From assembly GCF_035953295.1 (NCBI RefSeq), contig NZ_CP108370.1, positions 868,001 to 932,000 on the forward strand: a DNA stretch of 64,000 nt, in the 5' to 3' direction. Shown here in pieces: positions 1-8,749 of the stretch. A program made the position numbers and the translations under genes. Each line of letters opens with the position of its first letter. Positions within the stretch are counted from its first letter, which is position 1. Source of the stretch: Streptomyces sp. NBC_01335. GTDB lineage: Bacteria > Actinomycetota > Actinomycetes > Streptomycetales > Streptomycetaceae. Under the pieces are notes generated by a model that saw nothing but the letters and a program-made list of their open reading frames with translations, searched no databases and was not told the DNA's origin.

Positions 1-15
1 CGGAAAGGACACGCC

Positions 16-960
16 ATGATCCTCGTCACCGGAGGCTTCGGCTTCATCGGATCGCACACCGTACGGGCGCTGATCGACCAGGGCGAGGAATGCGTGGTCG
101 TCCAGCGCGCCGCCCGCGAGCTCCCCGCCGTACTCGACGGGGAGCGGGTCCCGGTCGAACAGGCCGACGTCACCGACCTCGACGCCCTCCTCGCGATCGG
201 CCGGCGCCACGACATCACCGGCATCGTGCACCTGGCCGGCTCCTACCCCTGGCCGGGTGTCCCCGACGCGCCGGTCGAAACGACCCGGCAGGTGCTCGGC
301 GGACTGCTGAACGTGGTCCAGGCTGCGCAGGAATGGGGCGTACGCCGACTCGGGATCGCCAGCACCATCGGCGTCTACTTCGGGGCGGACGACCGCGGAC
401 CGCTCCACGAGGACACGCCACTGTCGTTGAGCGCGTCCGTCTCGATCCCGACCTTCAAGAAGATCGGCGAACTGCTGGGCGGTTATCTCGCCGACACCAC
501 CGGCATCGACATCGTCAGCTACCGCGTCTCCGGAACCTGGGGCCCGCTCGGCCACGCCGATCCGTTCTTCGCCGCGCCCGCCCTCGTCCACGCTGCCGCC
601 CGCGGCACCGCCCCGGACTTCTCCGGCCAGATGCGGCCGCCCTTCGCGGACGACGGGCTCGACGTCACCTACGTCAAGGACACCGGCCGGGCGATCGCCC
701 TCCTGCAGCTCGCCGACCGGCTGAACCACCGCACGTACAACGTCGGATCCGGCCGGGTCACGACCAACGCGCAGGTCGTCGAAGCGATCGGGAAGGTGGC
801 TCCCGAGGCCCGGCTCGACCTCCCCACGGGTAGCGACATGCAGCAGCTGGTCCTCGATATCGGCCGCCTGAAGGAGGACACCGGCTACCAGCCCGAGTAC
901 GACACCGAGCGAGCCACCGCCGACTACATCGCCTGGCTCCGCGCGGGCAACAAGAGCTGA
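16..960 (+). CDS. NAD(P)-dependent epimerase/dehydratase (extended SDR family)
   Basis: A 314-residue Rossmann-fold protein of the nucleotide-sugar epimerase/dehydratase group. The dinucleotide-binding motif TGGFGFIG is at residues 5-12 right at the N-terminus, so this ATG is well placed, and a GGAAAGGA ribosome site lies 6 nt upstream. A mid-chain strand followed by ASTIGVY resembles the family's active-site serine region, but the usual Y-x-x-x-K catalytic pair is not visible: the aligned stretch reads SIPTFKKIGE, with the lysine kept and the tyrosine replaced. It may therefore be a divergent or non-canonical reductase. Length is normal for the family. The substrate cannot be told, and no partner gene follows in an operon. 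Confidence 0.85.
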   Translation: MILVTGGFGFIGSHTVRALIDQGEECVVVQRAARELPAVLDGERVPVEQADVTDLDALLAIGRRHDITGIVHLAGSYPWPGVPDAPVETTRQVLGGLLNVVQAAQEWGVRRLGIASTIGVYFGADDRGPLHEDTPLSLSASVSIPTFKKIGELLGGYLADTTGIDIVSYRVSGTWGPLGHADPFFAAPALVHAAARGTAPDFSGQMRPPFADDGLDVTYVKDTGRAIALLQLADRLNHRTYNVGSGRVTTNAQVVEAIGKVAPEARLDLPTGSDMQQLVLDIGRLKEDTGYQPEYDTERATADYIAWLRAGNKS

Positions 961-1032
961 AGGTGCCCGGAGCACGCCCGATCACGGGGCTGCGGTCCTG
1001 CTCGCTGCGTCCGATCACGGAGCTGAGGCCCT

Positions 1033-1068
1033 GCGGGCTTGCGGGCTTGCGGGCTTGCGGGCTTGCGG
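1033..1068. repeat. 8-bp tandem repeat GCGGGCTT (4 copies)
   Basis: Four perfect head-to-tail copies of GCGGGCTT plus a partial fifth lie just 3' of the epimerase gene. They are preceded by two diverged copies of a roughly 32-bp block containing CCGATCACGG (about 979 and 1010). Confidence 0.9.
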
Positions 1069-1105
1069 ACTGCGGATGGGGTGATACGGGCTGCGACCGG
1101 CGCGC

Positions 1106-1246
1106 TCAGCGCGCGACGCGCTCCGTACCGAATTCCTCGGCGAAGACGGATTCGTACCGCTGCATGAAGTCGGCTGCCGCTTCGACGAAGGCGTGGCCCG
1201 CGTCCTGCGCGTCCGGTTCCGTCCGTTCGTCCAAGGGGCGGGTCAT
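1106..1246 (-). CDS. Small hypothetical protein (46 aa)
   Basis: A short acidic, probably helical protein with no recognised domain. The reading frame stays open upstream to 1324, but the ATG at 1246 is preceded by GGAGGAG at an ideal 7-8 nt spacing, while the longer frame has no properly spaced site, so the 46-residue form was chosen. Many acidic and alanine residues and an F-x-x-R-Y-x-x-V-F segment suggest one amphipathic helix. It lies convergent to the epimerase gene and divergent from the GNAT gene. Function unknown. Confidence 0.5.
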   Translation of the reverse strand: MTRPLDERTEPDAQDAGHAFVEAAADFMQRYESVFAEEFGTERVAR

Positions 1247-1475
1247 GGTCGCCCTCCTCCGCCGTGCGGCCTCGGCTGCGACGGCGGCCTGGTTCGCTCG
1301 GACGTTCAGCTGGGTTCTGGGCATCTTCCCAAGCTAGCGTCGCCCGGACCGCCCGAGCAAGGGGACCGGTCGGGCCCCTGCCCGGGGGCTGGGACCCGAG
1401 GGAGGACGCGCGTTGGAAATCTGTTCGCCTCCCGCCGTTCCCCGGTGGTGGGATGCAGACGTGAACGATCTTTCG

Positions 1476-1901
1476 ATGAGCAGCCTTTCGATACGCACTG
1501 CCAACCCCGATGATCTGGACGAGATCCTCGCCTTCTGGAAGGAGGCGGCCGAGGGGACGAGCATCAGCGACGACCGGGACGGGATCGAGCGACTGGTGGC
1601 ACGGGACCCCGAGTGCCTCATTCTGGCGGAACGGGACGGCCGGCTCGCGGGGACGGTGATCGCCGGGTTCGACGGTTGGCGGTGCCACCTCTACCGGCTC
1701 GCCGTCCACCCGGAGCAGCGTCGACGCGGCGTGGCCACCGCCCTGCTGTCGGCCGCGGAGGAACGGTTCGTACGCCTCGGCGGGCGGCGCGGGGACGCGA
1801 TGGTCCTCGACGCCAACGAGCGCGCCCACCACACCTGGCGCGCGGCCGGCTACGAACGCGAGTCCCGTTGGAGCCGCTGGGTGAAGCACCTGTCCCGCTG
1901 A
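1476..1901 (+). CDS. GNAT-family N-acetyltransferase
   Basis: About 141 residues with the GNAT fold: an N-terminal beta-alpha unit (SIRTANPDDLDEI), the acetyl-CoA pyrophosphate-binding loop HPEQRRRGVATALL in the middle (the Q/R-x-x-G-x-G/A motif), and a C-terminal N-x-x-A-H-H-x-W-R-A-A-G-Y segment typical of the last helix and strand. It would transfer an acetyl group from acetyl-CoA to an unknown amine. The frame is open from 1413; starts at ATG 1476 or GTG 1461 both keep the whole domain and neither has a strong ribosome site. It stands alone. Confidence 0.8.
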   Translation: MSSLSIRTANPDDLDEILAFWKEAAEGTSISDDRDGIERLVARDPECLILAERDGRLAGTVIAGFDGWRCHLYRLAVHPEQRRRGVATALLSAAEERFVRLGGRRGDAMVLDANERAHHTWRAAGYERESRWSRWVKHLSR

Positions 1902-2261
1902 CGGACTCGCCCGGCCCCGGGGCCCACCCCCGGGGCGCGTGGGAAGGGCTGGGCAGGGCCGTCGGGCCCGGGCAGGATTGAGGCGGAGGCGTGGGCGGGC
2001 CGGACCGATCACTTTGCCGATCCTTTACGATGTATCTCCGTCCGACGGGCACAGCGACCAGTACGGAGACCGGCGCAGGGCCCCGTACCGCGTGCAGTCC
2101 TTCAGTACGGTGATCAGTGTGCCGATCAGTACGTCCTGCCCCTGCCGAGAAAGGTGTGAGCGTCCGCCCATGGGCGAGCCTCCCAGTAGCCGAACCCGCC
2201 GGATTCGCGGACATCGCGCGATCCTTCACCCGCTGCCCGATCATGGGACGGAGGTGAACCG
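1902..2261. other. 360-bp intergenic region, no gene seen
   Basis: No convincing coding frame. The segment holds two GATCAGT-type direct repeats near 2110-2130 and, at its 3' end, the strong ribosome site GGAGGTG serving the gene at 2262. Its promoter could not be assigned with confidence. Confidence 0.5.
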
Positions 2262-3602
2262 ATGACCGAAGTGCTTCTGCTGCTCGTGGCCGTGCTGCTC
2301 TCGATCGCCTGCGGCGCCTTCGTCGCCGCCGAGTTCTCCCTGACCACCGTGGAGCGCGGCGACCTCGAGCGAGCCGTCGAGCGGGGCGAGCGCGGCGCGG
2401 CCGGCGCCCTCAAGGCCGTCCGCAGCCTCACTTTTCAGCTCTCGGGGGCGCAGCTCGGCATCACCGTCACCAACCTGGTGGTCGGCATGCTCTCCGAGTC
2501 GTCCATCGCCAAGCTCATCCGGGGACCACTGGTCGCCATCGGGCTCTCCGCCAGTCTGTCGCGGTCGGTGGCCCTGGTCATCGGTACCGCGCTGTCCACG
2601 GTGGTCCTGATGGTGGTGGGTGAGCTCGTCCCGAAGAACTGGGCGATCTCCTCGCCGCTGAAGGTCGCCAAGGCCGTCGCCACGCCGCAACGGGTCTTCA
2701 CCGCCGTCTTCCGCCCTTTCATCAGCCATCTCAACAACACCGCCAACCGCATCCTCCGCCGCTTCGGCCTCGAACCTGCCGAGGAGCTGGCCTCCGCCCG
2801 GAGCCCGCAGGAACTGGCAGCCCTGGCACGCCACTCCGCGAAGGAGGGGGCGCTGGAGGCGGACACGGCCGAACTCTTCGTCCGCACCCTCAATCTGGCC
2901 GAGCTCACCGCGGAGAACGTCATGACGCCCCGGGTCCAGGTCACCGCGCTGGACGTGCAGGCGACCGCCGAGGACGTCGCGAACGCGACCCGGGCGACCG
3001 GGCTGTCCCGTTTCCCCGTCTACCGCGGCAGCCTGGACAGCATCGTGGGCGTCGCGCACATCAAGGACGTCCTCGCGGTGCCCGCGGACCAGCGGCCCCG
3101 CAAAAGCGTCTCGGACCTGCTGCGCGAGCCCCTTCTCGTACCCGAGACCCTCAGCGTCGACAAGCTGCTCGACCGTCTCTCCGGCCGCAAGCTCGCCATG
3201 GCCGTCGTCATCGACGAGTACGGCGGCACGGCCGGTGTGGTGACCCTGGAGGACATCGTCGAGGAGGTCGTCGGCGAGGTGCGTGACGAGCACGACCCGC
3301 ACGAGACACCCGATCTGGCCGCCGCCGGGGAGGACGCCGACGGCCGCACGCTCTGGTCGGCCGACGGCGCCGCGCGCACCGACCAGCTCCGCACCATCGG
3401 TCTGCGCGCCCCGGACGGCCCGTACGAAACCCTCGCCGGGCTCATCGCCAACGAGGTAGGGCGCATCCCCCGGGAAGGGGACAGTGTGGAACTGGACGGG
3501 TGGCGGATCGATGTCGTGGACGCCTCCGGGCGCCGCGCCGCACGTGCCCTGCTGCACGCGCCGCTCCCCGGCGAAGACCCCCTGACGGAGGATGCCCGAT
3601 GA
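2262..3602 (+). CDS. CNNM/HlyC-type membrane protein with DUF21 and CBS domains
   Basis: This 446-residue protein has the CorB/CorC-HlyC architecture. An N-terminal DUF21 domain (residues about 1-185) holds several hydrophobic segments and the family signatures AAEFSLTTVERG and GELVPKNWAI. A CBS pair follows (about 200-335, starting at ENVMTPRVQV and including the TAGVVTLEDIVEEVVGE loop). The C-terminal transporter-associated domain spans about 350-435. Family members are linked to Mg2+/Co2+ efflux and divalent-metal homeostasis. The stop overlaps the next start as ATGA, so the pair is translationally coupled and may form a heterodimer. GGAGGTG lies 7 nt before the ATG. Confidence 0.9.
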   Translation: MTEVLLLLVAVLLSIACGAFVAAEFSLTTVERGDLERAVERGERGAAGALKAVRSLTFQLSGAQLGITVTNLVVGMLSESSIAKLIRGPLVAIGLSASLSRSVALVIGTALSTVVLMVVGELVPKNWAISSPLKVAKAVATPQRVFTAVFRPFISHLNNTANRILRRFGLEPAEELASARSPQELAALARHSAKEGALEADTAELFVRTLNLAELTAENVMTPRVQVTALDVQATAEDVANATRATGLSRFPVYRGSLDSIVGVAHIKDVLAVPADQRPRKSVSDLLREPLLVPETLSVDKLLDRLSGRKLAMAVVIDEYGGTAGVVTLEDIVEEVVGEVRDEHDPHETPDLAAAGEDADGRTLWSADGAARTDQLRTIGLRAPDGPYETLAGLIANEVGRIPREGDSVELDGWRIDVVDASGRRAARALLHAPLPGEDPLTEDAR

Positions 3603-4618
3603 CCGTTCTCCAGCTCTTCGTCGGCCTGCTGACCCTGGTCGTGAACGCGTTCTTCGTGGGGGCGGAGTTCGCCCTCATCTCGGTGCGCCGAAGCCAGATC
3701 GAACCGGCGGCCGAAGCCGGCGACCGGAGGGCCCGCAGCGTGCTGTGGGGCCTGGAACACGTTTCGGCGCTGCTGGCGGCGGCCCAGCTCGGCATCACCC
3801 TCTGCACCCTGGTGCTGGGCATCGTCGCCGAACCGGCCATCGCCCATCTGCTGGAGCCCGTGTTCGACGCTGTGGGGGTTCCGCACGGTCTGGTGCATCC
3901 GCTGTCGTTCGTCATCGCACTGACGGTGGCGACCTACCTCCACATGCTGCTCGGCGAGATGGTCCCCAAGAACGTCGCGCTGGCCGACCCGGCGAAGGGG
4001 GCGCTGTTGCTCGGCCCGCCGCTGGTGGCGCTGGCCAGGGGGCTGCGCCCGGTGATCTTCGCGATCAACGCGTTCGCCAACCTGTTGCTGAAACTGCTGC
4101 GGGTGGAGACGAGGAGCGAGGTCTCCGCGACCTTCTCGGACGATCAGCTGGCATTGCTGGTGAGGGACTCCGGGGACGCGGGGCTGGTGGACGACCGGTC
4201 GGCCGAGCGCCTGCGGCACGCCCTGGAACTGGGCAGCCGCCCCGTGCGGGACGTGGCCATGCCGATCGCCCAGATGGTCTCTACCCGGGTGGGCACGACC
4301 CCCGAGGAGCTGGAACGGCTCTCGGCCGAGTCCGGGTACTCACGCTTCCCCGTGATGAACGGCGAGCAGCGGATACTCGGCTACCTCCATGTGAAGGACG
4401 CCCTGGACGCGGCCCCGCGCGACGTGCCGTTCCCCGTCTCTGCGATGCGCCCCATCGCCCGGGTACGGGCGGCCGCCCCGCTCGACGACGTACTGACCGC
4501 GCTGCGGCGCAGCCGTACGCACCTGGCGGCGGTACTGGACGACGACGATCGGCTGGTCGGCACGGTCACCATGGAGGACGTGCTGCGTGAGCTCGTCGGA
4601 CGCCCGCGGTCCGGCTGA
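3599..4618 (+). CDS. Second CNNM/HlyC-type protein with CBS domains (short form)
   Basis: A 339-residue paralogue of the preceding gene, overlapping it by 4 bp (ATGA). It keeps the DUF21 membrane domain (VGAEFALISVRRSQIE near residue 20 and GEMVPKNVAL near 120) and a CBS pair (about 200-335, ending in LVGTVTMEDVLRELVG). It lacks the C-terminal transporter-associated domain of its partner, so length and architecture are those of the shorter paralogue of such pairs. Likely function is divalent-cation transport or sensing at the membrane. The ATG at 3599 was chosen because it is the coupled start; the frame is open further upstream inside the previous gene. Confidence 0.88.
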   Translation: MTVLQLFVGLLTLVVNAFFVGAEFALISVRRSQIEPAAEAGDRRARSVLWGLEHVSALLAAAQLGITLCTLVLGIVAEPAIAHLLEPVFDAVGVPHGLVHPLSFVIALTVATYLHMLLGEMVPKNVALADPAKGALLLGPPLVALARGLRPVIFAINAFANLLLKLLRVETRSEVSATFSDDQLALLVRDSGDAGLVDDRSAERLRHALELGSRPVRDVAMPIAQMVSTRVGTTPEELERLSAESGYSRFPVMNGEQRILGYLHVKDALDAAPRDVPFPVSAMRPIARVRAAAPLDDVLTALRRSRTHLAAVLDDDDRLVGTVTMEDVLRELVGRPRSG

Positions 4619-4710
4619 CGGGGCCGTCGGCACGTCGGCGCGTCGGCGCGTCGGCGGAAGCCTCGGAGCAGCGGAGGCCGCGGGGCAGTGGAAGGAGCAG
4701 GACCGCGCGG

Positions 4711-4780
4711 GCGACGGGCGACGGGCGACGGGCGACGGGCGACGGGTGACGGGTGACGGGTGACGGGTGACGGGTGACGG
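4711..4780. repeat. 7-bp tandem repeat, ten units in two blocks
   Basis: Five copies of GCGACGG are followed without interruption by five copies of GTGACGG. The two blocks differ by one C-to-T transition per unit, which suggests stepwise amplification of two variants. A 9-10-bp CGTCGGCGCG-like array precedes it at about 4625-4655. The array ends 44 bp before the next gene's start. Confidence 0.95.
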
Positions 4781-4824
4781 CGGGGAAACCCGCTCCCCCG
4801 TCTCCGCGATACGATCTCGGCGCC

Positions 4825-5673
4825 ATGGATATGAATGCCTCGTACACCAGTTTCGTCGCGGTCGGTGACTCGTTCACCGAGGGCATGTCGGACCTTCTGC
4901 CGGACGGTACGTACCGTGGCTGGGCCGACGTCCTCGCCTCCAGGCTGGCGGCTCGCTCACCCGGGTTCCGGTACGCCAACCTGGCCGTCCGGGGCAAGCT
5001 CATCGGTCAGATCGTCGACGAGCAGGTCGAATCGGCTGCCGCTCTGCAGGCGGACGTGGTGACCCTCGTCGGCGGTCTCAACGACACCCTCCGCCCCAAG
5101 TGCGACATGGGCATGGTGAGGGGACGACTCGAAGAGGCGGTGGAGCGCCTCGCGCCGTCGTGCAAGACGCTCGTGCTGATGCGGAGCCCGGGAAGGAACG
5201 GTCCGGTGATGGACCGCTTCCGCCCACGCATGGAGGAGCTGTTCGCACTGGTGGACGATCTGGCCGGTCGGCACGGCGCGGTGGTCGCCGACCTGTACGG
5301 GGCTCCGTCGCTGGGCGACCCCCGACTGTGGGACATCGACCGGCTCCACTTGACCGCCGAGGGACACCGAAGGGTGGCCGAGGCGGTCTGGCAGACGTTG
5401 GGGCTGCCCGCCGAAAGCGACTGGCGGACCCCCATGGGCGCGGCGGTGCCCGTTCGCTGGAGCACCCGCCGGATCGAGGACGTCCGCTTCGCCAAGCAGC
5501 ATCTGGTCCCGTGGATCGGGCGCCGGCTCACCGGGCGGTCCTCGGGCGACGGCCGCCACGGCGCCCAGTTCGACGCGGCCTCGGGGCGTGCCTTCTGGAT
5601 CACTCCGGCGAACCCCGCCGACCCCGGTCCGGTGACCTCCTGGTTCCGGGACGACGAACCGCAGGGCGCGTAG
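4825..5673 (+). CDS. SGNH/GDSL-family hydrolase
   Basis: This 282-residue protein is an SGNH-fold esterase or lipase-like hydrolase. Block I is AVGDSFTEG near residue 14 with the nucleophilic serine, block III is GGLND near residue 80 with the oxyanion Asn, and block V is DIDRLHLTAEGH near residue 175 with the Asp-His pair. No signal peptide is visible, so it is probably cytoplasmic. After the domain comes about 80 residues of tail unlike the core. The frame is open upstream into the tandem repeat through a GTG at 4774, but homologous blocks begin directly after the ATG at 4825. Substrate unknown. Confidence 0.85.
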   Translation: MDMNASYTSFVAVGDSFTEGMSDLLPDGTYRGWADVLASRLAARSPGFRYANLAVRGKLIGQIVDEQVESAAALQADVVTLVGGLNDTLRPKCDMGMVRGRLEEAVERLAPSCKTLVLMRSPGRNGPVMDRFRPRMEELFALVDDLAGRHGAVVADLYGAPSLGDPRLWDIDRLHLTAEGHRRVAEAVWQTLGLPAESDWRTPMGAAVPVRWSTRRIEDVRFAKQHLVPWIGRRLTGRSSGDGRHGAQFDAASGRAFWITPANPADPGPVTSWFRDDEPQGA

Positions 5674-5842
5674 GGCAGAATCAGCTCTCGTGTGGGGCCG
5701 ACCCCGGGACTCGGCGCAGGGCCGCGGGTCCGGTCCCACGCGACACCGTTCGGAAGAGGGCGCCCGCCCGCACGGGATGGTGACCCCGGTCTCGTAGCAA
5801 GCCACAAACCGGTCCCGTGCGCTGGCCTGCACAAACCGCCAG

Positions 5843-5848
5843 TAGAAT
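5843..5848 (+). promoter_or_regulatory. Probable -10 element of a leaderless purB promoter
   Basis: TAGAAT ends 8 nt before the purB GTG codon and no Shine-Dalgarno sequence lies between. Transcription would start at or within 1-2 nt of the start codon. No clear -35 was found. Confidence 0.6.
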
Positions 5849-5856
5849 CTCTTTAC

Positions 5857-7299
5857 GTGACTGCTGTGTCTGCGAAGCCTCGCATCCCCAATGTCCTTGC
5901 CGGCCGCTACGCCTCCACGGAGCTGGCCGTCCTCTGGTCCCCCGAGCAGAAGGTGAAGCTGGAGCGTCAGCTGTGGCTGGCGGTGCTGCGTGCTCAGAAG
6001 GACCTCGGGATCGAGGTACCCGACGCGGCGCTCGCCGACTACGAGCGTGTTCTCGACCAGGTCGACCTCGCATCCATCGCCGAGCGCGAGAAGGTCACCC
6101 GCCATGACGTGAAGGCCCGCATCGAGGAGTTCAACGCCCTCGCCGGGCACGAGCAGGTCCACAAGGGCATGACCTCCCGTGACCTCACCGAGAACGTGGA
6201 ACAGCTCCAGATCCGCCTCTCGCTGGAGCTCATGCGCGATCGCACCGTGGCGGTGCTGGCGCGTCTCGGTAAGCTCGCCGGCGAGTACCGCGAGCTGGTC
6301 ATGGCAGGCCGTTCCCACAACGTGGCCGCGCAGGCCACCACGCTCGGCAAGCGCTTCGCGACCGGCGCCGACGAACTGCTCGTCGCCTACGGCCGCCTGG
6401 AGGAGCTGCTCGCCCGCTACCCGCTCCGCGGCATCAAGGGCCCGGTCGGTACCGCGCAGGACATGCTGGACCTGCTGGGCGGCGACACCGCCAAGCTCGC
6501 CGAGCTGGAGCAGCGCATCGCGGGCCACCTGGGCTTCGCCAACGCCTTCACCTCGGTCGGCCAGGTCTACCCGCGCTCGCTCGACTACGACGTGGTGACC
6601 GCCCTCGTCCAGCTGGCCGCCGCTCCTTCGTCCGTCTCCAAGACGATCCGCCTGATGGCCGGGCACGAGCTGGTAACGGAGGGCTTCAAGCCCGGCCAGG
6701 TCGGCTCGTCCGCGATGCCGCACAAGATGAACACCCGGTCCTGCGAGCGGGTCAACGGCCTCATGGTCATCCTGCGCGGCTACGCCTCGATGACCGGTGA
6801 GCTGGCCGGTGACCAGTGGAACGAGGGCGACGTCTCCTGCTCGGTCGTACGCCGTGTGGCACTGCCGGACGCCTTCTTCGCCTTCGACGGCCTGCTCGAA
6901 ACCTTCCTGACGGTGCTGGACGAGTTCGGCGCCTTCCCCGCCGTCGTGGCGCGCGAGCTCGACCGGTACCTGCCGTTCCTGGCGACCACGAAGGTCCTCA
7001 TGGGTGCGGTGCGGGCCGGCGTCGGCCGCGAGGTCGCGCACGAGGCGATCAAGGAGAACGCGGTGGCCTCGGCCCTCGCGATGCGGGAGCAGGGCGCGGA
7101 GCGCAACGAGCTTCTGGACAAGCTGGCCGCGGACGAGCGCATCCCGCTGGACCGCGGGCAGCTGGACGCCCTGATGGCGGACAAGCTGTCCTTCACGGGG
7201 GCCGCCGGTGACCAGGTCACCACCGTGGTCAACCGGATCGAGGCCATCGTCAAGGAGCACCCCGCAGCCGCCGGATACACCCCCGGGTCGATTCTCTGA
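5857..7299 (+). CDS. purB: Adenylosuccinate lyase
   Basis: PurB of 480 residues. It cleaves SAICAR and adenylosuccinate, releasing fumarate in the purine pathway. It belongs to the fumarase/aspartase superfamily: the signature GSSAMPHKMNTRSCERV near residues 287-303 holds the flexible catalytic-serine loop, and the TSRDL (near 107) and AGRSHNVAAQ (near 150) regions carry the other conserved active-site residues. The GTG at 5857 was chosen because homologues begin TAVSAKPRIPNVLAGRY here; the frame is open further upstream but without protein-like sequence. No ribosome site is present and a TAGAAT hexamer lies 8 nt upstream, so the mRNA is probably leaderless. The glycosylase gene follows after 19 bp. 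Confidence 0.97.
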   Translation: MTAVSAKPRIPNVLAGRYASTELAVLWSPEQKVKLERQLWLAVLRAQKDLGIEVPDAALADYERVLDQVDLASIAEREKVTRHDVKARIEEFNALAGHEQVHKGMTSRDLTENVEQLQIRLSLELMRDRTVAVLARLGKLAGEYRELVMAGRSHNVAAQATTLGKRFATGADELLVAYGRLEELLARYPLRGIKGPVGTAQDMLDLLGGDTAKLAELEQRIAGHLGFANAFTSVGQVYPRSLDYDVVTALVQLAAAPSSVSKTIRLMAGHELVTEGFKPGQVGSSAMPHKMNTRSCERVNGLMVILRGYASMTGELAGDQWNEGDVSCSVVRRVALPDAFFAFDGLLETFLTVLDEFGAFPAVVARELDRYLPFLATTKVLMGAVRAGVGREVAHEAIKENAVASALAMREQGAERNELLDKLAADERIPLDRGQLDALMADKLSFTGAAGDQVTTVVNRIEAIVKEHPAAAGYTPGSIL

Positions 7300-7318
7300 C
7301 CCGCTACGGCCTTCACCT

Positions 7319-7906
7319 GTGACACCCGAAGAGTTGGCTGCCGCCCGTGACCGCATCGTCCCCGATGTGGTCTCGGGCGGTTTGCGTGTGCTGTTCTGCG
7401 GGATCAATCCCAGCCTCATGACCGCCGCCACGAGCTACCACTTCGCGCACCCAGGAAACCGTTTCTGGCCGGTGCTCCAGCTCTCCGGCTTCACTCCCCG
7501 CAGGCTGGCTCCGGCGGAACAGGCGGAGCTCTCTTCCTACGGCCTCGGTATCACCAATGTCGTCGCGCGGGCCACCGCGCGGGCTGACGAACTGACCGCC
7601 CAGGAGTACCGCGCGGGTGGACGGATCCTGGTGGAGAAGGTCGGCCGCCTGCGGCCTCAGTGGCTGGCGGTCGTCGGAGTGACGGCCTACCGGACGGCCT
7701 TCGGTGAGCGCCACGCCCAAATCGGCCCGCAGGAAAGGACCATCGGCGGTGCCCGTGTCTGGGCTCTTCCCAACCCCAGCGGGCTCAACGCCCACTGGAC
7801 CGTCGGCTCGATGGCCGAGGAGTACGCCCGTCTCCGCGCGGCCGTGGAAGAAGCTGTCGTGGAAGAAGTTGTCGTGGAAGAAGCTGCCGTGCGGAGCTGC
7901 GACTGA
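7319..7906 (+). CDS. mug: G/U (T) mismatch-specific DNA glycosylase, Mug family
   Basis: A 195-residue uracil-DNA-glycosylase-fold protein that removes U or T mispaired with G. The family loop FCGINPSLMTAATSYHFAHPGNRFW is at residues about 25-50, with the catalytic-type Asn in GINP, and the DNA-intercalating loop LPNPSGLNAHW is near 150. The GTG at 7319 gives a start in keeping with the family, 19 bp after purB, so it may be co-transcribed. The C-terminus is odd: three in-frame 15-bp repeats (7844-7888) encode VEEAV/VEEVV/VEEAA just before the stop, probably a recent repeat expansion with no catalytic role. Confidence 0.9.
   Translation: MTPEELAAARDRIVPDVVSGGLRVLFCGINPSLMTAATSYHFAHPGNRFWPVLQLSGFTPRRLAPAEQAELSSYGLGITNVVARATARADELTAQEYRAGGRILVEKVGRLRPQWLAVVGVTAYRTAFGERHAQIGPQERTIGGARVWALPNPSGLNAHWTVGSMAEEYARLRAAVEEAVVEEVVVEEAAVRSCD
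7844..7888. repeat. 15-bp tandem repeat inside the mug 3' end
   Basis: Three units of GTGGAAGAAGYTGYC run in frame and end 18 bp before the stop (stop codon included). They give an acidic VEE-rich tail. Confidence 0.9.
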
Positions 7907-7999
7907 GGCGTTGCCGTCACGTATGGCTGCCGTCCACCACGGAGCTGCGCCGCCGATCGGGCGGCCACACTGCCCCAGGACTCCGCAGCCCGGATCGGG

Positions 8000-8749
8000 T
8001 CAAACGTCCCGGGTGCGTATCGCCCACCAACCTGCGAGCAGCGCGGCAGCTGTCCAGGCTGCTGTCACCGCCAGCCCGCTCCAAGGGCCGAGGCTGCCCG
8101 TCGGAGTCTCGTGCAAGATCGCCTGACCCGCCCGGTCGGGAAGGAAGTCGGCCACTCCGGCAGACACGTCTCCCACGACGAACGAGACGATCAGGATGAA
8201 CGGGATGAGGATGCTCATCACGGCGACAGCGCTTCGGAGCAGCGCCGTGATGCCTGCCGCGAAAAGGGTCATGAGTGCGAGGTAGACGCCACTGCCCAGC
8301 ACGGCTCGCAGCGCCCCGGGATCCCCCAGGCCGATGGCGAACTCCCCCATGAACAGCTGCCCCAGCAGAAAACTCACGAAGCCGGTTGCCTCCCCCGCGA
8401 TCAGTGCTGCCGCACCGACGACGGCCATCTTCGCGGCGTAGAAGAGGCCACGGCGCGGCACCGCCGAAAGGGACACCCGCAAGGCTCCGCCGGCGAACTC
8501 GGAGGAGAGTGCGGTCGCGCCGAAGGCAATGGCCGCGATCTGACCGAAGTTCAGCGCATAGAAGGCGTTGAACAGCGGTTCGCCATCGAGATCATTCACC
8601 TCGCTCTGTCCGATCGTGGCGGAGAAGAGCACGGAGATGGCCACCGTCACCACGAACACCGCCGTCAGAGAGCCGTGGACGGCACGTACGGACCTGACCT
8701 TGATCCATTCCGAGCGGAGAACCGCGACCGCTGTGTGCGGCATGGTCAT
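8000..8749 (-). CDS. ABC-2 type transporter permease
   Basis: A 249-residue permease with about six hydrophobic segments: near 25-45, 70-90 (NFGQIAAIAFGATALSSEFAGGALR, the typical ABC-2 core), 105-130, 150-170, 175-195 and 225-243. The N-terminal SEWIKVRSVRAVH motif is characteristic of actinobacterial ABC-2 permeases. Its ATG overlaps the stop of the ATPase gene (ATGA, 8746-8749), so the two are coupled and form one exporter. Substrate unknown; antibiotic or lipid export is common in this class. The linked two-component system probably controls it. Confidence 0.88.
   Translation of the reverse strand: MTMPHTAVAVLRSEWIKVRSVRAVHGSLTAVFVVTVAISVLFSATIGQSEVNDLDGEPLFNAFYALNFGQIAAIAFGATALSSEFAGGALRVSLSAVPRRGLFYAAKMAVVGAAALIAGEATGFVSFLLGQLFMGEFAIGLGDPGALRAVLGSGVYLALMTLFAAGITALLRSAVAVMSILIPFILIVSFVVGDVSAGVADFLPDRAGQAILHETPTGSLGPWSGLAVTAAWTAAALLAGWWAIRTRDV

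Noticed and set aside
4774..4824. Upstream GTG start for the SGNH hydrolase gene
   Set aside because: It lies inside the heptamer repeat and adds residues with no similarity to the family.
4957..7431. Long open frame (over 800 codons) on the minus strand across the SGNH hydrolase gene and purB
   Set aside because: It is antisense to two certain genes, has His/Gly/Val/Arg-heavy composition, no domain and no ribosome site; a shadow of high-GC codon bias.
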